The notes beneath the pieces were generated by a model, which was given only the letters and a program-made list of their open reading frames with translations, searched no databases and was not told where the DNA came from. Both the position numbers and the translations under genes were made by a program. Of a stretch of 64,000 bases of DNA, positions 24,832 to 33,518 are shown piece after piece. Origin of the DNA: an uncultured Candidatus Saccharibacteria bacterium (lineage in GTDB: Bacteria > Patescibacteriota > Saccharimonadia > Saccharimonadales > Saccharimonadaceae); the NCBI GenBank assembly GCA_958399925.1, contig CATXOC010000001.1:62001-126000 (forward strand), in the 5' to 3' direction. How positions within the stretch are numbered: the stretch's first letter is position 1; every line of letters begins with the position of its first letter.

Positions 24832-26130
24832 ATGAAAATTCAAACTAAAATTAAAAAACGGTATACATTTATAGTGGCTGGAATTTTAGCTATGGTTACA
24901 TTAGTAACTGCTATTGGTTACGCTATCTATAATTATACAAGCAAAACCCACGCCTATCTAAATGGCTTTGACGCAGGCAATATTATGAGTGACTTCGTCA
25001 TGAGCAATAAAAACACAATGTCAGAGGCCGATATTAACAATTTCCTACACAGCAAGAACCCCTGCAATCATGCCTACGACAATACCGTTAAGCGCTACGA
25101 AGGTAAGGGATATCAGTATACTATCAGAAACGACAAGGTAGTTTGTATGGCAGACGAAAACTTTGGTGGTGAATCAGCAGCCCACATCATCTGGCAAGCC
25201 GCACAGGACTACAGCATTAATCCTCAGGTGTTGATCGTACTATTGCAGAAGGAGCAAGGTCTAGTCACTGACACGTATCCTACCCATCAGCAATACGCAA
25301 AAGCAACTGGCTTCGCCTGCCCCGATAATGGCAACGGCTGCGACCCTATAAATAGCGGTTTCAAGAACCAGGTCCGCAAAGCCGCCAAACTATTCAGTGA
25401 CGTTCTGAGTGGTGGCTGGAGCAACTACCCGGCATATTCAACACAGTTTGTTCAGTATAGTCCAAATAGAGCATGTGGTGGTGTAAATATCTACATCCAG
25501 AACCGTGCCACTAGTGCTCTGTATCGTTACACTCCATATGTGCCCAACCAAGCAGCACTAAACGCCGGTCTCGGTGAAGGCGACGGTTGCAGCGCCTACG
25601 GTAACCGCAATTTCTACAATTACTTCACCGATTGGTTCGGGAATACACGATCATATGAAGTAAAGGGTGAAATCAAAAAACGGTATGACCAATTAACCGG
25701 TAAGGCCTATATTGGTCTACCTGTTACGGACGAAGTATGTCCCGATAAAGACACTTGTTGGCAAACTTTTCAGTATGGTGTAATTATTTGGCATAACAGA
25801 ACTGGTGCATGGGAGACTCGCGGCGGCGTACGTGAACGTTGGGCAAAACTCGGCTACCAAGGTGGCGAAATGGGTTACCCAACAGGACCTGAAGTATGGG
25901 ATGGTAAAGGTTGGTACCAGAACTACCAAGGTGGGGCTATTATTGGAACTGTTAATACTGGATACTGGGAGTCAAGAGGCGGCGTACGTGAACGTTGGGC
26001 AAAACTCGGCTACCAAGGTGGCGAAATGGGTTACCCAACAGGACCTGAAGTATGGGATGGTAAAGGTTGGTACCAGAACTACCAAGGTGGGGTAATAACC
26101 TTTTCCAACAACGTAGCTAACAGCCTCTAG
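24832..26130 (+). CDS. Exported peptidoglycan-hydrolase-like protein with LGFP repeats
   Basis: 432 residues. A signal anchor (about 12-32) is followed by a lysozyme-like region with IIWQAAQDYSINPQVLIVLL and QKEQGLV, where Glu is the candidate catalytic acid, and four more Cys later. The C-terminal ~150 residues are LGFP-type repeats (IGLPVTDE, LGYQGGEMGYPTGPEVWDG twice), which bind cell-wall glycan in actinobacterial proteins. The last two repeats are encoded by an identical 115-bp DNA duplication. It may loosen the wall of the producer or, in an epibiont, of its host; that choice is inference. SD AAGGAG precedes the ATG. Confidence 0.82.
   Translation: MKIQTKIKKRYTFIVAGILAMVTLVTAIGYAIYNYTSKTHAYLNGFDAGNIMSDFVMSNKNTMSEADINNFLHSKNPCNHAYDNTVKRYEGKGYQYTIRNDKVVCMADENFGGESAAHIIWQAAQDYSINPQVLIVLLQKEQGLVTDTYPTHQQYAKATGFACPDNGNGCDPINSGFKNQVRKAAKLFSDVLSGGWSNYPAYSTQFVQYSPNRACGGVNIYIQNRATSALYRYTPYVPNQAALNAGLGEGDGCSAYGNRNFYNYFTDWFGNTRSYEVKGEIKKRYDQLTGKAYIGLPVTDEVCPDKDTCWQTFQYGVIIWHNRTGAWETRGGVRERWAKLGYQGGEMGYPTGPEVWDGKGWYQNYQGGAIIGTVNTGYWESRGGVRERWAKLGYQGGEMGYPTGPEVWDGKGWYQNYQGGVITFSNNVANSL
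25822..26092 (+). repeat. Exact 115-bp direct repeat inside the LGFP gene
   Basis: 25822-25936 and 25978-26092 are identical by eye (offset 156 bp, i.e. 52 codons) and encode consecutive LGFP units. Confidence 0.9.
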
Positions 26131-26147
26131 GTTTAAGCAGTAATAAA

Positions 26148-26195
26148 AAATATACCGTCCAGAAAAATCTAATGTGACGGTATATTTATATTTAC
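26148..26195. terminator. Bidirectional terminator
   Basis: 12-bp stem AAATATACCGTC (26148-26159) / GACGGTATATTT (26176-26187), T-rich on the plus side, between the convergent LGFP and DUF4422 genes. Confidence 0.88.
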
Positions 26196-26210
26196 TTAGT
26201 TGTCCGACAC

Positions 26211-28103
26211 CTAGCCACGAATCCTATGGTATACACCAGCTAGCGTGGAACGTCGCCAACTACCCTTAGGAAATAAAATCTTAGCTGCTCTCCGACGCAA
26301 CGACCCTTGCGGGGCAATGCGATCGCGCAGAGATAACTTCCTTACTGGAAAAGTTACATCACGTTTAATCAAAAACATAGGCCATAATTCGCCTGCTGAC
26401 ATTAGGCGATAGAATTCCAGCATAAATTCCGAGTCACGCGGCCATGTAATCTGGTCCTCAGAAAACTTACCAATCCTATACTTATAGTTCATATTCTTCC
26501 ACGCGTTATACTGTGCTATAGGGGCAAAGAACGAGCCTAAGTAATTAATGCCCTTATCTGTCGGTAATTGATAGTTCCATGATTGATCCAGCAGTAGTGT
26601 TTTACCCATATACAGTACATTAAGTATATCACGATCAATTAAGCCTTCATTATGCATATTGGCATGTGCATCAACTATATCGTCCAGTGTATGTTCTTCA
26701 CGAATTTTTTCTAGATTTTCAATTAATACACTACTGTCAAAATACACTTGCGGATTAATACTATAATCCTTTGCTAGTTTTTGCGCATGTGAAATGTGAT
26801 TTTTTGTATTAACCTCAAATAAACCACCTAAAGTTAGTATATTCTGAGCCGCTGCAACGCAATACTTGTTAATATTTACATCATACAATGATTCTAGTGA
26901 TGAATTAATCCAAACATTCCAACTGAGTATTATTGCTCTTTTATAGCTATTCAGAACCCACGGCGCTACCAGCTTAAACCCTATATTATCTATACCATAA
27001 ATCTCGCGCATCTGATCCAAATAATCACTATAGTCAACAAACCGAATACTCACATTGTCATTAGCAAGTTTCATATATTCATCTGCAATCACTTTTGACA
27101 CAATTTTGTCATGCACAATCAAAACATCATACTTAACTTGCTTATCGCGCATCTGAATAGCGCGGCGTAATGTTGTCTCTAAATAAAACTCAAGATTAGG
27201 CACAACATTTGTAGTTAGGTCAAAAACAATAGGTATGCAATGCATCTTTGGACTAACTGTCCTAATCGGATCTGTCTTTAGCGCGTAAATCATCTGCAAT
27301 TCTTTTACTCGAAGAGTATTTGTCTTCCTAATATAGTAAATGTACGCACTAGTAAGTATTTCAGCTAAGTAACCATAAATTCTGTTTGAGTTAAGACTAC
27401 GTTCCGACAGAGTATCATCGATTTTATCCTCAATGTCTCCAAGCACACCAAACAAGAAATCACACATTCCCATGAAATATTTTCGTTTCATAATGAACAT
27501 GTTATATCCCAAGAACTTACTGCTATTTAAGTAATCCTCAATATACGGATGTACAGCGGGATACTTTTGCTTGACAATCTGCATCATTAGATCAATATCG
27601 CTATTCTTGACAATCGTACCATCATGGTAACGATAATGTTCACGGACAGTCCGACCTGGAATACCCATTGGAGTTGGTATACCAGAGACTCTACGCGACT
27701 CATGGACAATTATGTCATTATTCTCAATCATTTGACGCATTTTTGCAGAATCATCCAAACCATACTTAGCAAATATTTTTGGCGCTAAAATCTTTGCGCG
27801 AATCATCATATGCCCATCATCGCTTACTGGAAACTTTCTATCTGAAAACGAATAGAATCGACGATAATGAAACAGGCCATAATAATCCGCCTTCAGATTC
27901 TTCCATGCCCAATATATGGCAGTTAGCTCACAATATTTAGGGTTCTTTGCGGATATATTATCTTTGCCGTCATCATCTCGTTGTAAACCCAGGTCGTCTT
28001 TTGCCAGTGCAGCGCCAACGCGCACTGGAAGAAATAGATCGTTCTTTGGTAGTTCACTCGGCTTGTGGCATGCAATTAAAATTTTAATATTCTTTTTACT
28101 CAC
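26211..28103 (-). CDS. Bifunctional glycosyltransferase: DUF4422 plus GT8-like domain
   Basis: 630 residues if started at the GTG at 28103, which has AGGAGG five bases upstream; the GTG at 28109 would overlap that site. The N-terminal ~260 residues match the DUF4422 glycosyltransferase pattern: ILIACHKP, LTAIYWAWKNL, YYGLFHYRRFYSF. The C-terminal ~330 residues look like a GT8-type domain (YDVLIVHDKIVSKVIADEY, RIALNS-like RAIILSWNVWINSSLESLYD, LLDQSWNYQ near the end). Fusion of the two suggests consecutive sugar additions by one polypeptide. Acceptor unknown; probably the cell-surface glycan. Confidence 0.82.
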   Translation of the reverse strand: MSKKNIKILIACHKPSELPKNDLFLPVRVGAALAKDDLGLQRDDDGKDNISAKNPKYCELTAIYWAWKNLKADYYGLFHYRRFYSFSDRKFPVSDDGHMMIRAKILAPKIFAKYGLDDSAKMRQMIENNDIIVHESRRVSGIPTPMGIPGRTVREHYRYHDGTIVKNSDIDLMMQIVKQKYPAVHPYIEDYLNSSKFLGYNMFIMKRKYFMGMCDFLFGVLGDIEDKIDDTLSERSLNSNRIYGYLAEILTSAYIYYIRKTNTLRVKELQMIYALKTDPIRTVSPKMHCIPIVFDLTTNVVPNLEFYLETTLRRAIQMRDKQVKYDVLIVHDKIVSKVIADEYMKLANDNVSIRFVDYSDYLDQMREIYGIDNIGFKLVAPWVLNSYKRAIILSWNVWINSSLESLYDVNINKYCVAAAQNILTLGGLFEVNTKNHISHAQKLAKDYSINPQVYFDSSVLIENLEKIREEHTLDDIVDAHANMHNEGLIDRDILNVLYMGKTLLLDQSWNYQLPTDKGINYLGSFFAPIAQYNAWKNMNYKYRIGKFSEDQITWPRDSEFMLEFYRLMSAGELWPMFLIKRDVTFPVRKLSLRDRIAPQGSLRRRAAKILFPKGSWRRSTLAGVYHRIRG

Positions 28104-28193
28104 TCTCACCTCCTATATATAACTAGATTACCAAATTATATAGATTATGACTAATATAAGCACTATACTATTAGTTCCACTAGTTTTATAGCA

Positions 28194-29279
28194 TCATAGA
28201 CGCATTCCACTATACCATGCTAAACATTCAAACTTTCTCAATATGTACACAAGCACAATAGTTCCAAAGAACGTGAATATAGCCATACATATCATATGTA
28301 GCCAACCTACCGCAAGTCCAAAGCCGTTGAACACTCGCAAATATAGGTATATAAATATGTAGTGAACAAGATAGCACCCCAAAATAGCTGTAGATGCACT
28401 ATATAGGTACTGCCGCGGTTTTACATGTTCAAAAAATCTCAATAAAATAATAAACAGACTTACAGAAGCAGTTAATATAAATATTGAATCATACCATGGC
28501 ATATAATCATATTTCATAACAGTAAACAGATAATAATTCATTACAGTCGATAACAGTATAGACGCTATACACATAGCCACAAGTAAGCCTGTTTGGATTT
28601 TCTTTGCAGCTGAAGTATATTTCTTGACTAAATATCCCAACACCATAAATACACCACATATGCCACCTAGATAATTTAACTCTATATTATTTTTGACAGG
28701 TAAGCCCCCCATAGATTGCACCAATGCATTTATTGTAGGCACGGCAAATAGATATGTGGTAGCCAAAGTCATGAGCAACACAATTACCTTTGTATCCATT
28801 AGCCGTAATGCGTTTGCAACAAATGGTATAAACAAATACAAGCCAATTATAGTTGGCATATACCACAGATGCGGGGCAACCGGCTTGTCTGTGGTAAATG
28901 TAAATTGCTTGATAAAGTCATAGACACCAACCTGCCGGTCTAAAACTAGCGAAGTGAACAGATAATATACCGCAATCCATATAAGTGCAATAATCAATAA
29001 ATGCTTGACCTTAGTCCTATAGAATATCCATATATCCTTCTTTTTGTATTCGCGACCCAACATTAAATAACCTGTCAGGAATAAGAATAATGGAACACAT
29101 AATCGACCAATAGAGTATAGTAACATTACAATAAACTGACCTATTTGCGATTGCATCTCAATTTTTCCCGGTATCAGATGCCAGGTATTTTCTATACAAT
29201 GAACCAGAAGCACAAGCCCTAGCGCTATAATTCTAATTATATCTAGGTTAGCCCTACGCTTTGCTAGCGCTACACTCAT
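28194..29279 (-). CDS. Membrane acyltransferase (acyltransferase family 3)
   Basis: 361 residues and about ten membrane helices. The N-terminus (ANLDIIRIIALGLVLLVHC) carries the Arg and His of acyltransferase-3 proteins, and PLFLFLTGYLMLGR and HLWYMPTIIGLYLFIPFV are conserved family blocks. These proteins move acyl groups, usually acetyl, across the membrane onto sugars such as O-antigen or peptidoglycan. It has a TGCTATAAT promoter near 29303-29311 and GAGGAT before the ATG, so it has a normal leader. Context supports decoration of the surface glycan. Confidence 0.88.
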   Translation of the reverse strand: MSVALAKRRANLDIIRIIALGLVLLVHCIENTWHLIPGKIEMQSQIGQFIVMLLYSIGRLCVPLFLFLTGYLMLGREYKKKDIWIFYRTKVKHLLIIALIWIAVYYLFTSLVLDRQVGVYDFIKQFTFTTDKPVAPHLWYMPTIIGLYLFIPFVANALRLMDTKVIVLLMTLATTYLFAVPTINALVQSMGGLPVKNNIELNYLGGICGVFMVLGYLVKKYTSAAKKIQTGLLVAMCIASILLSTVMNYYLFTVMKYDYMPWYDSIFILTASVSLFIILLRFFEHVKPRQYLYSASTAILGCYLVHYIFIYLYLRVFNGFGLAVGWLHMICMAIFTFFGTIVLVYILRKFECLAWYSGMRL

Positions 29280-29533
29280 AATCTATCCTCGCCATTTATT
29301 AATATTATAGCATGCATTCAATAATCGACTTCCTGTTTATACATTTGTTGAGCGAGACGCTCAGACGCGCTATCTGGACTTAACTAAAACATTTTCGATT
29401 TCTGCAAATGTCTTAGTCAACTTAATGCAGTGATCTTTAATAATATTACGTATATGTCAATAATATACACAAAACTAGCGTAATCGCCAAAATTCATATA
29501 ATATCTAATCTTGCTAAATACCAGGAATACTAT

Positions 29534-30580
29534 TTATCTTTCGCTATCATTATCCTTCATTAATCTTTTAATAATTCTAACTGGATAAGTTATTTTGCGT
29601 CCGATTTTATAGGTACCAGAGTTAAATACTCGTCGTATCTCCTGGTTTGCATATGCCGCTTCTTGCCTTGCTAACTCTAGTTCATCTTTTGTCGACGCCA
29701 AACGCCTCGTTAAATCCGCGTTCTTGCGTCTTTCCATTTCTAAATCATGTTTAAGATTATCTAACTCGATAGTCCTATTTCTATAGTCTGGCGACAATGT
29801 TATGTACCAATAGAATGTTTCATAACACCATTTCTTTAATATATCCAGACTATTTTTCTGCGCAACTACAATATTCATTGCTAAACCCAATATAGCATCA
29901 TCTATATTCTTCTGTGATAAACCATCTTTTTTGTAGAATATACGATATCTATATACAACTTCCTTAGTTGCGTAAAAATTTTTTGCAAGTACCATTGCCC
30001 TCACTAGAAACACAGGATCTTCGTGTCTAGTTAGATTTGGAAATTCAATCCCATTGTCTATAAGGAATTTCCGGTCATAGATAAATCTAATCCACCCTAT
30101 GTCGCTTTGCCAATCTTCATATCGTACTACTCCATCACTAAAAAATTGATACGCCTCTAGGTGTCCTCTACCACTGTAATTATCAATTACGTTACCATTA
30201 CGACTATCATATTCGCTAAACGAACCGCCACTTATCTTTACATTATTTTTCTTTGCATTACGATAAAGAGTTTCAAGCGAGTCCAAGTTGGGCCACCAAT
30301 CATCCGAATCAATAAACGCAATGAATTCACCGCGTGCTAAAATCATCGCCTTGTTTCTGGCTAGCGATGCGCCTTCATGTTTCTGATCAACAATAATGAT
30401 TCTTTTATCTTTTTTTCTATAGTCCTTTAATATTTCAGCACTATTATCAGTTGAACCATCATTTACACAAATGATTTCTATATCACGTAAAGTTTGTGCA
30501 AGCACACTATCCAGGCATTCTTTTAGATACTTACCAGTATTGTATACAGGTACGATTACACTTACTAGCACATCTTTCAT
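29534..30580 (-). CDS. Glycosyltransferase family 2 with C-terminal coiled coil
   Basis: 348 residues from the ATG at 30580, chosen because TATAAT (30591-30596) ends ten bases upstream. The GT-A fold N-terminus reads VSVIVPVYNTGKYLKECLDS, with VNDGSTDNSAEIL, SLARNKAMILARGEFIAFID and the metal-binding SDD. The C-terminal ~70 residues form a charged coiled coil (LKHDLEMERRKNADLTRRLA), often seen in capsule and teichoic-acid glycosyltransferases and perhaps used for oligomerisation. It ends in a basic, possibly membrane-associated tail. Donor sugar not predictable. Confidence 0.9.
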   Translation of the reverse strand: MKDVLVSVIVPVYNTGKYLKECLDSVLAQTLRDIEIICVNDGSTDNSAEILKDYRKKDKRIIIVDQKHEGASLARNKAMILARGEFIAFIDSDDWWPNLDSLETLYRNAKKNNVKISGGSFSEYDSRNGNVIDNYSGRGHLEAYQFFSDGVVRYEDWQSDIGWIRFIYDRKFLIDNGIEFPNLTRHEDPVFLVRAMVLAKNFYATKEVVYRYRIFYKKDGLSQKNIDDAILGLAMNIVVAQKNSLDILKKWCYETFYWYITLSPDYRNRTIELDNLKHDLEMERRKNADLTRRLASTKDELELARQEAAYANQEIRRVFNSGTYKIGRKITYPVRIIKRLMKDNDSER

Positions 30581-30718
30581 ATTTACACTTATTATATCAT
30601 TGCACAATTACCAGTCAATTTAGCTATCTAAATTCCAGAATGTTAATGAACTAATACAGCACTCACAATAAGATACAAAAGTCCGTCTCATAGATTAAAC
30701 CCGGCGGCAGTTGCACAG

Positions 30719-31696
30719 TCAGTCAGTTGTTTGGCTAAACCTTTTCAGCCTAGATATCGTATCGATTATAGATTGAACGTACCTTTCACTGTTGTTATGT
30801 ATTCTTATAACATCTTTTAACCCATCGCTGTCTCGATCGTCAATATTGTCAGTATCTCGCAAATTTTTTGCAGCAATCATTACACTATCCTCGTCACTGA
30901 GCGGCCTGTCTGACTTCACCTGAGCAATACCGACCGTTAATGGCACGCCAAATATTCTAACCATAAGATTCTCAATATACCTGAACCAACGCGGTCTATT
31001 CATATTCTCATTTATTATGATCGCATACAGAAGACTTTTTGAGCATTTATATTTAGCACATGCATCAGAAATACACTCACCAAGATGGCATTTTACATAC
31101 TGATATGATTTTAGCACATAATTATCCATTGCATTATTGAGCGCCAAATTATCGTCATTGGAGTAGCGATTCTGCATATCGGTTGCCCTAATATAAACAA
31201 CTATAATTAAGGCCACCACAAGACTAGACCACAAATTATCAATCAACCCATCAAAACTCGGTACTATCCACGTGAGATCAACACATGATTCAATAGCACC
31301 AATTAACAGCGGTATCACACCATTAATAATCAGAATATTGCATACATGCATAAGCCTCTCGTTCCAGTTTCTCGTTTTTATGATGCAAATTATATCCCGT
31401 GGCACCACCGATACGAACCCTGATATCATTAACTGCAAATACACATCGTCAGCTAAGGAAAATTCCTGCATAATTCCAGCTTCCAGCACATACACTGCAG
31501 CAACAGGCAAATACCGAAACGTAAAATACGCCACCCAATTCCTATGACCTGTCACAACAAATTCGCTAACCGTAGCGTAATTAATAGGATTAAGAGCAGA
31601 AGGGCTGTTCTTATTGCAAGAATCACGGTATTTAATTAGCTGGAAGAAAACCTCAATTAGAATTCCGAACAGTACAGCCAGAGCAACACTATTCAT
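30719..31696 (-). CDS. Multi-pass membrane protein with lysozyme-like C-terminal domain
   Basis: 325 residues. About five hydrophobic helices in the first ~175 residues are followed by a C-terminal domain. There LLYAIIINENMNRPRWFRYI and VGIAQVKSDRPLSDEDS resemble the catalytic Glu region and the G(L/I)(M/A)Q motif of lytic transglycosylases; IAAKNLRDT also fits. A membrane-tethered transglycosylase is therefore plausible, but overall similarity is weak and the domain could be inactive. It has a leaderless promoter (TATAAT 31703-31708, six bases to ATG). It lies at the border between the glycan region and the decay zone. Confidence 0.55.
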   Translation of the reverse strand: MNSVALAVLFGILIEVFFQLIKYRDSCNKNSPSALNPINYATVSEFVVTGHRNWVAYFTFRYLPVAAVYVLEAGIMQEFSLADDVYLQLMISGFVSVVPRDIICIIKTRNWNERLMHVCNILIINGVIPLLIGAIESCVDLTWIVPSFDGLIDNLWSSLVVALIIVVYIRATDMQNRYSNDDNLALNNAMDNYVLKSYQYVKCHLGECISDACAKYKCSKSLLYAIIINENMNRPRWFRYIENLMVRIFGVPLTVGIAQVKSDRPLSDEDSVMIAAKNLRDTDNIDDRDSDGLKDVIRIHNNSERYVQSIIDTISRLKRFSQTTD

Positions 31697-31702
31697 ATCG
31701 TC

Positions 31703-31708
31703 ATTATA
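31703..31708 (-). promoter_or_regulatory. -10 box of the lysozyme-like membrane protein gene
   Basis: TATAAT with preceding TGA on the minus strand, exactly six bases before the ATG at 31696. Confidence 0.6.
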
Positions 31709-31756
31709 TCATCCGTGGATCAATTAGCAATGTCATTTGTTAAAACGGCTAAAATT

Positions 31757-32190
31757 TAGCTCCCTTTTAACGGATTCGGCTTGCCACCATACCACCCTCC
31801 GTATTAATGACGGGCTGGACGCATGGTCATCCTTGAACTTGACGATTGGATAAGCCTTGTACTGGTAAAGAATTCATTTAGTTGTACCATTGTCCGCCAG
31901 GACAACCTTGGTTCCTCCTGGGATGAGGACAATGCTGTTGTCCTCATCCAATGGCATATAATGGGAACCATTGTAGCTGACGATGTTTCCGTTTAAGATG
32001 CCTTAGAGTGATGGCTGACTAGCATTATGTCCAAGTGTTTTACTTCAGAAGAGGTCGGCCTAAAAGCACATCTCTGATCTTTTAGTGGCTTACCACACCT
32101 TTTGTTGTGATTAGATAAGAGATGCTCGATGAGATAGCCAATATCTTCACTGCTCAGCCACCAGCAATAGAGGCGACACGAACATTACAC
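31757..32190 (-). pseudogene. Degraded coding region, family not recognised
   Basis: No intact gene. On the minus strand, translation of 31990-31870 gives a protein-like stretch (GILNGNIVSYNGSHYMPLDE, then NSIVLIPGGTKVVLADNGTT). It is interrupted by an in-frame TGA and continues in the same frame as ILYQYKAYPIVKFKDDHAS. A further frame ends with WYGGKPNPLKGS before TAA. Stops and frame changes precede it as well. Base composition is more GC-rich than the neighbouring glycan genes. Most likely the remains of one or two genes; I cannot name the family. Confidence 0.5.
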
Positions 32191-32768
32191 TCACCAAAGC
32201 CACACGTTTACTCCCAACCACCAGACTGCATGTAATTCCCAGATCACCGATGGCAGTGATAATAAATATTCCATCGGGGCGGGATTACGAAAGTACTTGA
32301 TATCCAGAATTCTTTCACCGCGCAAATCATTTCTGATAATTTTTTCAATTTCTTCGGATATGACTAACGTCGTTCTAGACGATAACCGACTTTCCATCTG
32401 ATAGATGTACGGTTGTTTGTCAGACAACCAATCAAACGGCGACATGTGGAGGAATATAAATTTGGGCATTTTCCGCAGTAGTGGCTGCGACAATTCTCTG
32501 ACGATAGAGATCAGCAGAACCTGAGAGTGTATCCATACATAATCAAAATCTTTAATAGATAAGTTTTCAGTATCGCTGGCAGTTACAATGTTAAGCCCGA
32601 AATCAGCAATTTCCGATCGCAGCGACTCGTCAGAGACATATGTATATAGTGTAACTAGTGCACCTTGGCTCACTAAGAAACACGCCAGCTCAACAGCGGC
32701 TACGGCGATTCATTAATGCCGTACATTAATGGCTGAGTGATTAAAAATCGTTTGCCTTTGTATACCAT
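32191..32768 (-). pseudogene. Frameshifted, truncated GT4-like glycosyltransferase
   Basis: The minus strand starts at ATG 32768 (MVYKGKRFLITQPLMYGINE) and hits TAG after ~22 codons. The frame beginning just past it continues naturally (VAAVELACFLVSQGALVTLY) into a 160-residue frame with YVWIHSQV, PKFIFLHMSPFDWLSDKQP and TLVISEEI, all typical of the N-terminal half of GT-B glycosyltransferases. The C-terminal half with the donor-binding site is missing; the frame degenerates after residue ~140. A one-base change near 32701-32710 explains the first break. It is a broken relative of the glycan genes upstream. Confidence 0.7.
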
Positions 32769-32933
32769 ACCCTCGCTATCCGATATTTTATACCATATCA
32801 GACTTATGCAATCGTTAAGTATCTCTCAGGCATATTTATTATAAAATTATGTTAGCATCTGAATACAGGCGTATCTAGGTTTAGATCCATTCGTACAACA
32901 ATATCATTCATTATGTCTCCATTTGCAATTTAT

Positions 32934-33518
32934 TTACCACTGCATCCCCGCTGCATTAACGATTTCACGCACCAAATTTTGTATAGTAAAAAATGGCTTA
33001 ACTGACGGTTTATTTCTAATATCTGCGTTAGCGATAGCCATTTTTATAATGCTCATCTTCACTAATAATTTATCCTCCAACCATTGCAAATCTGTTTTAC
33101 AGTAGTCACTTTCGATTCCATCATTATGCATTGCTTCAGCCATTGCCCGTTCAACCTTTTTGCCGTGGTCTGCATTATTGCTCCGACTAAAATGCTGCAG
33201 CAGAAAATTTTCGAACTGTGGATCAGAAAAAGCCAGCTTAACGGCCAACTTATCAGCATACTCCTTTAATTTCGCAAACTGACCAGCATAATCGTCCCTG
33301 TCGCAAACAGCCCATACTTCTACAACCGATTCGTCAATATCATTCTCCTTGCAGAACTCATTTTTGCGTTCGACTGCGCTCTTTATTAATGCTTGGTGCT
33401 GTTTATGGCAATCAACCGCCTCTATTTGCACATATGGCGTTCTAAATACACGCTTTAGTATGTTGAAATAGATTTGTTCCGTTTCGCCTTCGCAGTATAT
33501 CAATATATAGTGCATCAT
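32934..33518 (-). CDS. RloB-family protein (AbiLii-like)
   Basis: 194 residues. It matches the RloB pattern: the N-terminal strand-acidic motif ILIYCEGETEQIYF, the central VWAVCDRDD (a TOPRIM-like acidic pair), and the C-terminal SDPQFENFLLQHF. RloB proteins are TOPRIM-like predicted nucleases or effectors coupled to an SMC/ABC-type ATPase (RloA/AbiLi) in phage-resistance systems. Its ATG overlaps the stop codon of the ATPase gene by one base (TAATG), so the two are translationally coupled. All acidic residues expected for catalysis appear present. Confidence 0.85.
   Translation of the reverse strand: MMHYILIYCEGETEQIYFNILKRVFRTPYVQIEAVDCHKQHQALIKSAVERKNEFCKENDIDESVVEVWAVCDRDDYAGQFAKLKEYADKLAVKLAFSDPQFENFLLQHFSRSNNADHGKKVERAMAEAMHNDGIESDYCKTDLQWLEDKLLVKMSIIKMAIANADIRNKPSVKPFFTIQNLVREIVNAAGMQW

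Noticed and set aside
25805..26095. 96-codon frame with an internal repeat inside the LGFP gene
   Set aside because: It is an out-of-frame reading of the duplicated DNA; the true frame gives LGFP repeats.
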